Assembly (NCBI RefSeq): GCF_046614675.1
Contig: NZ_JBKKJT010000001.1
Coordinates: 1 to 64,000 of the forward strand
Direction: 5' to 3'
DNA length: 64,000 nucleotides
From: Chryseobacterium cupriresistens
GTDB lineage: Bacteria; Bacteroidota; Bacteroidia; Flavobacteriales; Weeksellaceae
Positions 53,709 to 61,394 of the stretch are shown here, in pieces; positions within the stretch are counted from its first letter, which is position 1; each line of letters starts with the position of its first letter. The translations under genes were made by a program, and so were the position numbers. Under the pieces are notes generated by a model. That model was not told the DNA's origin. It worked only from the letters and a program-made list of their open reading frames with translations, and did no database searches.

Positions 53709-54539
53709 ATGGAAATAAAAATACAGTCTTCCCAAACCTCAGATTTTTCCGCAGAGTTCACAACTGAAAATTACAGCGTGTTTCTATGGAAAGGTTCCGG
53801 TGTTTTCTCAGTAGATGGTATTAATTATTCTTACAGCGGATACAATATTCTCTTTCTTTCTCCTTATCAAAAGGTGAAACTGGTTTCGGAATCTGATGAA
53901 AATATCCACGTGCTTTTCTTTCACGGAGATTATTACTGTATAGAATATCATAAAAAAGAAGTGGCTTGTAACGGACTTCTTTTCAATAATATTTATCTGA
54001 ATCCGAGTGTTGAGCTTTCGGAAGAGAGTTATCATTATATTCTTGAGCTTTTTAATCATATTAAAAAAGAAGAACGTGAAAAGCATCCGTTTTCGGAATC
54101 CATTATCAAAACCTATATCCAGCTCATTCTTGCCATTGGAAGCAAACAGAAAAGCAGTATTGAAAACAGCATAATTTCTAATGAAAAGCTTTCTAATAAA
54201 AATGCTGCAGAATTTCAGAAACTTCTGGAAACGTATTTTAAAACAGAAAAAGAACTGTCATTTTACAGCGATAAACTGAACATTACCAATAGTACATTAA
54301 GCAAGGCAGTAAAGAAAGAATTCTCCAAAACACCCACTCAGCTTATCAATGAGAGAATTATTCTGGAAGCCAAAAAATTGTTGCATTTAACTTACAGATC
54401 TGTAAAGGAGATTGCTTCTGAACTGGGATTTGAAGATGAATTTTATTTCAGCAGGTATTTCAAAAAGTCAGTAGGCTGCTCTCCTAAAAATTACAGAGAA
54501 AAAGTGGGGATCTCCGTGGTGGCGAAAATGTCCATGTAA
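53709..54539 (+). CDS. AraC family transcriptional regulator
   Basis: A 276-residue regulator. The N-terminal ~130 residues form a cupin-like sensor (YSVFLWKGSGVFSVDGINYSYSG). The C-terminal AraC DNA-binding domain (about 175-270) has two helix-turn-helices: DKLNITNSTLSKAVKKEFSKTP and VKEIASELGFEDEFYFSRYFKKSVGCSP, followed by KNYR. The next gene, for a DUF417 membrane protein, starts 63 nt later and is its likely target. Ligand unknown. Confidence 0.92.
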   Translation: MEIKIQSSQTSDFSAEFTTENYSVFLWKGSGVFSVDGINYSYSGYNILFLSPYQKVKLVSESDENIHVLFFHGDYYCIEYHKKEVACNGLLFNNIYLNPSVELSEESYHYILELFNHIKKEEREKHPFSESIIKTYIQLILAIGSKQKSSIENSIISNEKLSNKNAAEFQKLLETYFKTEKELSFYSDKLNITNSTLSKAVKKEFSKTPTQLINERIILEAKKLLHLTYRSVKEIASELGFEDEFYFSRYFKKSVGCSPKNYREKVGISVVAKMSM

Positions 54540-54602
54540 TGTCCTGAAATGTCTATGTTGGTGCTGCAGGCATGTGAATACCTTTGGTAAAAAATAAATC
54601 AC

Positions 54603-55220
54603 ATGAAAAACAGCAGACTTTATCACCAATTATTACAATGGGATACGTACTTTTTCAATTTTCTCAGAATTTCAATTTTCATCGTTATGGCCTGGATTGG
54701 AGGCTTGAAAGCCTTTCATTATGAAGCTGATGGAATTGTGCCTTTCGTTGCCAACAGCCCTTTGATGAGTTTTTTCTACAAAAATGCAGACCATAAAGTT
54801 ATTAAGGAAGATAAAAAACGGGTTGCAGAATACACTTTGTATAAAAATCCTGAAGGAAAAGTGGTTCAGAAAAATATTGACTGGCATCAGGAAAACGGAA
54901 CATATGCCTTTTCCTACGGTTTAGGGACAATGATCGTTGTAATAGGAGTTATGGTATTACTGGGGATTTGGTTTCCTAAAATTGGAACAATTGGAGGTGC
55001 TTTAACATTTTTAATGTCATTGGTTACCCTGTCATTCCTGATCACTACTCCTGAAGTTTACGTCCCCAATCTGGGCGGAGATGGAGTGACACCTCAATAT
55101 GGATTTCCGTATCTGTCAGGAGCAGGACGTCTCGTATTGAAGGATATTATCATGATGGCCGGAGGGTTGGTATTATTTTCTGATAGCCTGAAGAAGCTGG
55201 TGAAACCATTGGACCAATAG
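54603..55220 (+). CDS. DUF417 (YkgB/RclC-like) inner membrane protein
   Basis: A 205-residue protein with four membrane helices. Family blocks are WIGGLKAFHYEADGIVPFVA, NSPLMSFFY and GAGRLVLKDIIMMAGG. E. coli RclC (YkgB) is a DUF417 protein in a reactive-chlorine resistance operon controlled by an AraC-type regulator. Here too an AraC gene precedes it, so a related oxidant-response role is possible, but the RclA and RclB partners are not present. Confidence 0.88.
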   Translation: MKNSRLYHQLLQWDTYFFNFLRISIFIVMAWIGGLKAFHYEADGIVPFVANSPLMSFFYKNADHKVIKEDKKRVAEYTLYKNPEGKVVQKNIDWHQENGTYAFSYGLGTMIVVIGVMVLLGIWFPKIGTIGGALTFLMSLVTLSFLITTPEVYVPNLGGDGVTPQYGFPYLSGAGRLVLKDIIMMAGGLVLFSDSLKKLVKPLDQ

Positions 55221-55425
55221 TTTCATGAATCAGCAGCACAAAGATTAACGAAAATTTATTATCTTAAAATCGCTTGTAAATTTCTCTATTTCTCAAAAAA
55301 ACACGACATTTGTAGCTCGAAAAATCACACCGGAAAAGGGGTGGGATTTCAAATAAAAGTTTCAAAATAGAGCAGGTGGAATCTAGAACTCATCTGACGA
55401 ATTAAATAAGTAGATAGATTAACAA

Positions 55426-57828
55426 ATGAAAATATCAAACAACTGGCTGAAGGACTTTGTAAAAACGGAATCAAAAACTGAAAGAATCGGTGAATTCCTT
55501 ACAGATATAGGTCTAGAGGTTGAAGGGATAGATAAATTTGAAAGTGTAAGAGGCAGCCTGGAAGGAATTGTTGTAGGTAAAGTACTTACCTGCGAAAAGC
55601 ATCCTAATGCTGACAAACTGAAGAAGACAACTGTAGACGTAGGAAACGGAAAAGTGTTGAACATTGTTTGCGGAGCTCCTAACGTAGAAGCGGGGCAAAC
55701 TGTTCCTGTAGCCGTTGTCGGAACAAAAATCTATGACAAGACCGGAAACTTTTTTGAAATTAAAGAAGCAAAAATCAGAGGTGAGGTTTCTCAGGGGATG
55801 ATCTGCGCAGAAGACGAATTAGGTCTTAGCGATGATCACGGAGGAATTATGGTGCTGGATGAAACAAAATATGAAGTAGGGAAAAACTTTGCAGACTATT
55901 TTGAGTTGACCAATGATGAGGTTTTTGAAATCGGATTGACACCGAACAGAACAGATGCTATGTCTCACTATGGTGTTGCCAGAGATTTACACGCTTATAT
56001 TTCTACGAACCAACTGAAGTCACAATTTAATAAAGTAGCCTCTGAAGTTTTGAATAATGAAGGAACTCATGATTTCAAACTGGAAATTGAAGATGCAGAA
56101 TTGTGTCCAAGATATATCGGAGCAGTTATTGAAGATGTAAAAGTTGCAGAATCACCATCGTGGTTGAAAGACAGACTGAAAGCGATCGGACTAAGCCCGA
56201 TTAATAACGTTGTAGATATTACCAACTATATTCTTCACGGATACGGACAGCCGCTTCACGCATTTGATGCAGATAAAATTGCAGATAAAAAAGTGAAAGT
56301 GGGAGTGGTAAAACCGGGAACAAAATTTACAACTTTAGATGGTGTTGAAAGAACATTAAATGGTTCTGAAATCATGATCAAAGACGGTAAAGATAAACCG
56401 ATGTGTATTGCCGGAGTATTCGGAGGTGAGAATTCAGGAGTATCTGAAACTACAAAAACAATATTCCTTGAAAGTGCTTACTTCAACCCGATTGCAGTGA
56501 GAAAAGGAGCAAAAGCGCATAGCTTGAATACAGATGCTTCTTTCAGATTTGAGAGAGGAGTAGACCCGAATCTTACCAGAACAGCCATCACTCACGCAAT
56601 TAAAATGATTCAGGAAATTGCTGAAGGTAAATTGGTAGGTGACTTATTGGAAGAATATCCTAAGAAAATAGAGGACAATTACGTGATCCTTAGATTCTCT
56701 AAAATTGAGCAGATTTTAGGAACAAAAATCCACAGAGAAAAAGTAAAGGAAATCTTAAAAGCATTGGAAATTCAGGTTTTAAATGAAATTCCAAACGGTT
56801 TCGAAATCTCAGTTCCTGCATACAGAGCAGATGTAACAAGAGAAATTGACGTGATTGAAGAGATTTTAAGAATCTACGGATACAATAAAATTGATGCTCC
56901 ACAGAAGATTTCATTTACTCCTGTTAAGCTAAGTGCTAACGATCAGGATGAACTGGAAAACAGCTGGGCAAGAACTTTACAAGGCCTTGGTTTCAATGAA
57001 GTAATGAACAACTCTTTAACTTCTGTAAAAGATGAAACAGATGCTGTAAAACTATTGAATCCTTTAAGCGGAGATTTAGCATTCATGAGAAAGTCTTTAT
57101 TGGAAGGACTTCTTCAGAATACAGTATACAATATCAACAGAAAAAATCAGGATATCAAATTCTTCGAATTAGGAAAAATTTATCACAAAAAAGATAAATA
57201 CGAAGAAAGAAAACAACTGGCATTACTGGTTTCCGGAAGAGACGTTGCAGAAAACTGGCTTCAGCCAAAATCTGCGGTAAGCTTCTATAACCTTAAAGCG
57301 TATGTAAAAGTTTTATTGGAAAGATTGGCTGTAGATTACAAAGAAGTAGCTCTAACTGATGACAGATTCTCTGATGCATTGGTATATGAAGCGGATGGTA
57401 AAGCATTGGTAAGAATCGGAAAAGTAGCGCCTGCCTTATTGAAAGACTTTGATATTGATCAGGAATGTTTCTATGCAGAAATTGAACTGGAATTTGCTCA
57501 GGAGTTACGTTCTAAAAATGAATTGAAATTCAAAGATATTCCGAAGTTTAACAAAATCAGAAGAGACTTAGCTTTATTGATTGATAAAACAGTTAACTAT
57601 CAGGATTTATACCAGACGGCTAAGAAGAACAAATCTCCATTCATTAAAAACATTAATCTGTTCGATGTGTATGAAGGTAAAAATCTTCCTGAAGGTAAGA
57701 AGTCTTATGCAATGAGCTTCGAACTGTTAAACGAAGAAAAAACACTGGAAGAAAAAGAGATTACAGAGGTAATGGATTCTCTGATCAAAGCTTTCCAGAA
57801 AGAATTCAACGCTGAGTTGAGATCTTAA
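55426..57828 (+). CDS. pheT: phenylalanine--tRNA ligase subunit beta
   Basis: An 800-residue beta subunit of the alpha2-beta2 PheRS. The domains are complete: a tRNA-binding OB fold (about 42-150, VGKVLTCEKHPNADKLKKT), the B3/B4 editing domain (about 205-380), B5 (about 405-475, LRFSKIEQILGTKI), the catalytic-like core, and the anticodon-binding FDX-ACB domain (about 705-799, FNKIRRDLALLIDK). No pheS is in the window, so the two subunits are unlinked, as is frequent in Bacteroidota. Confidence 0.97.
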   Translation: MKISNNWLKDFVKTESKTERIGEFLTDIGLEVEGIDKFESVRGSLEGIVVGKVLTCEKHPNADKLKKTTVDVGNGKVLNIVCGAPNVEAGQTVPVAVVGTKIYDKTGNFFEIKEAKIRGEVSQGMICAEDELGLSDDHGGIMVLDETKYEVGKNFADYFELTNDEVFEIGLTPNRTDAMSHYGVARDLHAYISTNQLKSQFNKVASEVLNNEGTHDFKLEIEDAELCPRYIGAVIEDVKVAESPSWLKDRLKAIGLSPINNVVDITNYILHGYGQPLHAFDADKIADKKVKVGVVKPGTKFTTLDGVERTLNGSEIMIKDGKDKPMCIAGVFGGENSGVSETTKTIFLESAYFNPIAVRKGAKAHSLNTDASFRFERGVDPNLTRTAITHAIKMIQEIAEGKLVGDLLEEYPKKIEDNYVILRFSKIEQILGTKIHREKVKEILKALEIQVLNEIPNGFEISVPAYRADVTREIDVIEEILRIYGYNKIDAPQKISFTPVKLSANDQDELENSWARTLQGLGFNEVMNNSLTSVKDETDAVKLLNPLSGDLAFMRKSLLEGLLQNTVYNINRKNQDIKFFELGKIYHKKDKYEERKQLALLVSGRDVAENWLQPKSAVSFYNLKAYVKVLLERLAVDYKEVALTDDRFSDALVYEADGKALVRIGKVAPALLKDFDIDQECFYAEIELEFAQELRSKNELKFKDIPKFNKIRRDLALLIDKTVNYQDLYQTAKKNKSPFIKNINLFDVYEGKNLPEGKKSYAMSFELLNEEKTLEEKEITEVMDSLIKAFQKEFNAELRS

Positions 57829-57858
57829 TCATTGAAAATATATATTTCAACATAATAG

Positions 57859-57887
57859 AAACGGACTTGTTTAAGTCCGTTTTTTTG
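57859..57887 (+). terminator. terminator of pheT
   Basis: The stem AAACGGACTT / AAGTCCGTTT has a GTTT loop and a long T-run. Confidence 0.9.
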
Positions 57888-57905
57888 TTTTATTGCGTTG
57901 TTGTT

Positions 57906-57975
57906 AGGCTTGGGCTAAAGCCAAATGAATTTTTGTGGATAGAAAAACGGGCTAAAGCCCGTTCCTATTGAATTG
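57906..57975 (+). repeat. bipartite GGCTAAAGCC repeat
   Basis: TTGGGCTAAAGCCAAATGAA, about 20 nt, then the perfect palindrome AACGGGCTAAAGCCCGTT (57946-57963) and CCTATTGAAT. It matches 50964-51026 in inverse orientation and its second half matches 148-170. Confidence 0.75.
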
Positions 57976-58105
57976 CATTAGTGATATTAGTGAAAATATT
58001 AATGTTATTCGTGTTTAAAATGGAAATTTTGTATAAAAACAATCTATCCACAGTCTTTATCACTCCGTAAGAGTCTCAATATATTTTATAAACCAATTAT
58101 AGTAT

Positions 58106-58132
58106 AGATTCCTTGCTTTGCTCGGAATGACA
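58106..58132 (-). repeat. TGTCATTCCG-type dispersed palindrome, inverted copy
   Basis: Read on the minus strand, TGTCATTCCGAGCAAAGCAA followed by GGAATCT. It is related to 50791-50876 and 236-253. Confidence 0.75.
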
Positions 58133-58356
58133 AGGGTATAGTATTAAAATTTTATCGGAGATAAAATCTTTGCGCCTTAAACTCTTTGCATATTAACAAA
58201 TTTGCGTCTTTGCGTTTTCCAACTTATGACCGCATAATAAGATCTTTTGCTCGGAAAAATATTCAAAATATCAAATGTTAAAGAATAATAAAATTCACGG
58301 CAACCCGTTTAAATAATATAATTTCCGTAAATTTGGGTTAATTCAAAAAGAAAAAA

Positions 58357-58767
58357 ATGAAAAATCTTTTTTTAAGTATATGTACAGCGGCAGTATTGGC
58401 TTCATGTGGATCCATGACAAGCCCGTCTGCATCTAAAGTAGGAAAAGCTCAGCCTGCTCTTGCCAGCACAAAATGGACACTGGCTGAAACGGTAAAAGGT
58501 AAAGTTCCAACATTAAATATTGAAGGAGAAAAGATCACCGGAAATGCGGGATGTAACAACTATTTCGGAACGGCTACCATAGATCCGTCTACAGGAAGTT
58601 TTGCAGCCGGACAGATGGGATCTACAAAAATGATGTGCAGCAACATCGGGGTAGAACAGAACTTTATGGATATGATGGGGAAAGCTAACAAATATGTGGT
58701 TTCCGGAAATACTTTAGAATTGTACAAAGACAATCTTTTGCTATTGAAATTCACAAAATCAGAATAA
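58357..58767 (+). CDS. META domain lipoprotein (HslJ-like)
   Basis: A 136-residue lipoprotein with lipobox Cys17 (LASC). The META domain fills the rest. STKWTLAETVKGKVPTLN is its first strand region, EGEKITGNAGCNNYFGTA the family hallmark, and GSTKMMCSN the second, with two Cys that may pair. HslJ-type META proteins in E. coli are linked to heat and novobiocin response. Role here unknown. The gene ends at a bidirectional terminator. Confidence 0.88.
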   Translation: MKNLFLSICTAAVLASCGSMTSPSASKVGKAQPALASTKWTLAETVKGKVPTLNIEGEKITGNAGCNNYFGTATIDPSTGSFAAGQMGSTKMMCSNIGVEQNFMDMMGKANKYVVSGNTLELYKDNLLLLKFTKSE

Positions 58768-58772
58768 AAAAC

Positions 58773-58798
58773 AAAAGGAACTCAATTGAGTTCCTTTT
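58773..58798. terminator. bidirectional terminator
   Basis: A 13-bp near-perfect palindrome arm, AAAAGGAACTCAA / TTGAGTTCCTTTT, with T-runs on both sides. It is shared by the META gene and the convergent acidic-protein gene. Confidence 0.9.
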
Positions 58799-58815
58799 TT
58801 ATGTTTAGAGTGTTA

Positions 58816-59055
58816 TTAATCTTCCTCTTCTTCGTCGTACTTAGCCAACTCTTCATCGCACCATTTGAATGCTGCTTCTACTACTTTAGTAGCCTCGTCT
58901 GCCATCGTTTCTTCATCATCACCTTCAAGATCATCTAACCACTCAACTTCTTCTTCCTCAACGTTTAAGATAAATCTTGGATATTCTGTATGAACCACGA
59001 ATAGATCCTCTGGAAATTCCGAATTATCTGCTAATAAAAACTTTGGTAATTTCAT
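58816..59055 (-). CDS. small acidic conserved-type protein
   Basis: A 79-residue cytosolic protein, very acidic, with a patch of Glu/Asp in the middle (NVEEEEVEWLDDLEGDDEET) and at the C-terminus (KYDEEEED). The N-terminus PKFLLADNSEFPEDLFVVHTEYPRFI looks well structured. I know similar short proteins from Bacteroidota as uncharacterised. It lies 45 nt downstream of the dehydrogenase gene on the same strand, so readthrough from that operon is possible. Confidence 0.75.
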   Translation of the reverse strand: MKLPKFLLADNSEFPEDLFVVHTEYPRFILNVEEEEVEWLDDLEGDDEETMADEATKVVEAAFKWCDEELAKYDEEEED

Positions 59056-59100
59056 TTTTTTAATGTTTTAACTTTCTCAAAGATAATTAAAATTATTGAT

Positions 59101-60000
59101 TTAAGATGACTTCAAAAACATTTTTGAAACTTTTTCAGCTTTTTTGCTTTCAGAATAATCGTAGAACCCTTCTCCTGATTTTACACCCAGTTTTCCGGCT
59201 GTCACCATATTCACAAGCAGTGGGTTCGGAGCGTACTTAGGATTTTTGAAACCGTCATACATAACGTTCAGAATAGCAAGGCATACATCAAGACCAATAA
59301 AGTCTGCCAGCTGAAGCGGACCCATTGGATGAGCCATTCCCAGTTTCATTACCGTATCAATTTCTTCTACACCAGCCACTCCGTTGTAAAGAGTCTCGAT
59401 AGACTCATTGATCATTGGCATTAGAATTCTGTTCGCCACAAAACCAGGGTAGTCATTCACTTCTACTGGAACTTTACCCAAAGTTTTACTCATTTCATAA
59501 ATGGCATCAAAAGTCTCCTTGGAAGTTGAATATCCCTTGATGATTTCTACCAGTTTCATAATAGGAACCGGGTTCATAAAGTGCATACCGATTACTTTAT
59601 CAGCTCTTTTGGTAGCCGCAGCAATTTTTGTGATAGAAATAGAAGAAGTATTGGTTGCAAGGATACAATTGGCAGGAGCCAGCTCATCCATCTGGCCGAA
59701 GATCTTCAGTTTAAGATCAAGATTTTCAGTAGCAGCCTCTACAATAAGATCAGCAGATCCTGCAGCCTCATTCAATGCTGTAAAAGTAGTGATGTTACCT
59801 AATGTTTCAGCTTTTTGCTCCTCTGTAAGGTTTCCTTTTGCAATGATTCTGTCAAGATTGGTAGTAATGGTTTTTAAACCTCTGTCCAAAGCTTCCTGGG
59901 ATACATCTACAAGATTTACTTTAAAACCGCTTTGTGCGAAAGTATGTGCAATACCATTTCCCATGGTTCCCGCTCCGATAACTACAATGTTTTTGATCAT
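59101..60000 (-). CDS. 3-hydroxybutyryl-CoA dehydrogenase
   Basis: A 299-residue enzyme of the 3-hydroxyacyl-CoA dehydrogenase family, about the length of single-function FadB2/Hbd-type proteins. The NAD-binding Rossmann motif is VIGAGTMGNGIAHTFAQSGF (residues about 6-25). The catalytic His is in IGMHFMNPVPIMKLVEII, and PGFVANRILMPMINESIETL is the family signature. It interconverts acetoacetyl-CoA and 3-hydroxybutyryl-CoA. It is last in a tight run with a periplasmic protein (7 nt gap) and a beta-lactamase gene. Confidence 0.94.
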   Translation of the reverse strand: MIKNIVVIGAGTMGNGIAHTFAQSGFKVNLVDVSQEALDRGLKTITTNLDRIIAKGNLTEEQKAETLGNITTFTALNEAAGSADLIVEAATENLDLKLKIFGQMDELAPANCILATNTSSISITKIAAATKRADKVIGMHFMNPVPIMKLVEIIKGYSTSKETFDAIYEMSKTLGKVPVEVNDYPGFVANRILMPMINESIETLYNGVAGVEEIDTVMKLGMAHPMGPLQLADFIGLDVCLAILNVMYDGFKNPKYAPNPLLVNMVTAGKLGVKSGEGFYDYSESKKAEKVSKMFLKSS

Positions 60001-60007
60001 TTTTCCT

Positions 60008-60418
60008 TTATTTTTTATAGATAGTTAAATTTTTTGCGTCTGTAAGGTCAGATTGTGTGACAACAGCTGTTGAATCAAAGGTAACATTTCCTACACTCTG
60101 GCTTTTTTTACTGTTATTCTGATTGGAAACAGTAGCCGTTAAACCTCTTATCAATCGTTTTTTCTGATTCTTTGTAAGAAAATCGGTGCCAACATACAAT
60201 GTATATTCGCCTTCTCTTCCCATCCCTTTTTGGATCAGGACTTCCAGGCTTTTGATCTGGCTTTTGTTCTTAAATTCTTTCAGAAAGCTCATCACAGGCT
60301 TATCAGAGGCAGGGCCACAGCATACACTTCCGTAGCTGATCTCTAAATAATTCTGATTCTTCTGAGCGTAAAAGAATGTGAAAGCAAACAGAGCCGTTGT
60401 TAGTATTATTTTTTTCAT
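60008..60418 (-). CDS. periplasmic hypothetical protein
   Basis: A 136-residue exported protein. The signal peptide ends FYAQ. A Cys-Cys pair occurs near residue 34 (SVCCGPASD), followed by helical and strand segments and a polar Asn/Ser/Lys tail. No family recognised. It lies 31 nt after the beta-lactamase gene and 7 nt before the dehydrogenase gene, all on the minus strand, so the three are probably one transcript. Confidence 0.7.
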   Translation of the reverse strand: MKKIILTTALFAFTFFYAQKNQNYLEISYGSVCCGPASDKPVMSFLKEFKNKSQIKSLEVLIQKGMGREGEYTLYVGTDFLTKNQKKRLIRGLTATVSNQNNSKKSQSVGNVTFDSTAVVTQSDLTDAKNLTIYKK

Positions 60419-60449
60419 GTTAAATCGCTTTAAAAATAAGCTTAAAATT

Positions 60450-61328
60450 TTACTTATTAAAATATTCCCAAACCTCTCTGGAAATATCTGAAATCATCCT
60501 GCAGTTGACTGCATCCGTTTCCGTTGAATTACTGACAAATACGGCTAATGCATAATGTTTTCCATTCGGTAAAGTAATGATTCCTATTTCATTTTCCGCA
60601 CCTGTCAAACCTGCTTTATTTTTCCCGGAAGCTCCAGTTTTTCTTGCCACGGGAGTGTTTTTGGGAAGTTGTTCCACCATTTTATTCAATCCTGTGGAAG
60701 TAGACCATAGTACTTTCATCAGATAATCTGTAGATTTTTTGGAAAGTATTTTCCCGTCATAGAATTTTTTAAGGATATCGACTGCTGATTTTGTAGTACT
60801 GTAATTTTCATATTGAACATTCCAGTCTTTATGCATGTCTTCTTCATTATATTTGATCTGAAAACCTTGTACCCCTTTGGAATCCATGAATTTCTGAACA
60901 GTCTGGGTACCTCCCAATAACCTGAGAAGAATATCACAGCCGTTGTTATCACTTTTGGCAACCGTATATTCAATCACTTCACTTAACGGAACTTCAACAT
61001 CTTTTCCTGCATATTGATCACGAAGCGGCGACCACGTATTCTCTAGTAAATTTGACTGATCCAGTTTAATTTTCTGATCCAGAGAAAGCTTTCCCTGGTC
61101 TATGGCATTCAGAACCGCTGCGGCAATGTGAAACTTGAATACACTTTGCATTGGCAGCTTTTTGTCTGCGTTTTTATTGTATGTAAAACCATTTTCAAAA
61201 CCTAGGACAGAAACGCCCACAGTAGCTTTTTTGTTCTTAAGGATTGAGTTTATTTTCTGTTCTAATAAAGAAGTCTGGGCAAAGGTAAATGCTGAAATCA
61301 AAAGGAAAAAGAATGCTGTTTTTTTCAT
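60450..61328 (-). CDS. bla: class A beta-lactamase (subclass A2, PER/CGA-like)
   Basis: A 292-residue serine beta-lactamase. The signal peptide ends TFAQ. Motifs are complete: S62-V-F-K (Ambler 70-73), SDN at 126-128 (Ambler 130-132), the omega-loop Glu in NEEDMHKDW at about 162 (Ambler 166), and KTG at 230-232 (Ambler 234-236) followed by ASG. The HKDWNVQYENY stretch and YNEED resemble PER and CGA enzymes of subclass A2, which include extended-spectrum enzymes intrinsic to Chryseobacterium. No LysR-type regulator adjoins it. The GH5 terminator lies just upstream, so it should have its own promoter. Confidence 0.92.
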   Translation of the reverse strand: MKKTAFFFLLISAFTFAQTSLLEQKINSILKNKKATVGVSVLGFENGFTYNKNADKKLPMQSVFKFHIAAAVLNAIDQGKLSLDQKIKLDQSNLLENTWSPLRDQYAGKDVEVPLSEVIEYTVAKSDNNGCDILLRLLGGTQTVQKFMDSKGVQGFQIKYNEEDMHKDWNVQYENYSTTKSAVDILKKFYDGKILSKKSTDYLMKVLWSTSTGLNKMVEQLPKNTPVARKTGASGKNKAGLTGAENEIGIITLPNGKHYALAVFVSNSTETDAVNCRMISDISREVWEYFNK

Positions 61329-61340
61329 AATATGATCATT

Positions 61341-61374
61341 AAAAAAGCCCTCTTCTGAAGACCGGAAGAGAGCT
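61341..61374 (-). terminator. terminator of the GH5 gene
   Basis: On the minus strand, AGCTCTCTTC / GAAGAGGGCT (one mismatch) is followed by TTTTTT. It lies between the GH5 stop and the bla start. Confidence 0.8.
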
Positions 61375-61394
61375 GCAATTTAAGACAATTATTA

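Larger units (their letters stand above)
57829..58356. other. 528-nt intergenic region with dispersed repeats
   Basis: It holds the pheT terminator (57859-57887), the bipartite GGCTAAAGCC element (57906-57975) and an inverted TGTCATTCCG-type palindrome (58106-58132), then AT-rich DNA leading to the META lipoprotein gene. No coding frame is supported. Confidence 0.6.

Noticed and set aside
59501..60028. 175-codon plus-strand frame over the dehydrogenase gene
   Set aside because: Antisense shadow of a well-recognised enzyme gene; no plausible family or start.
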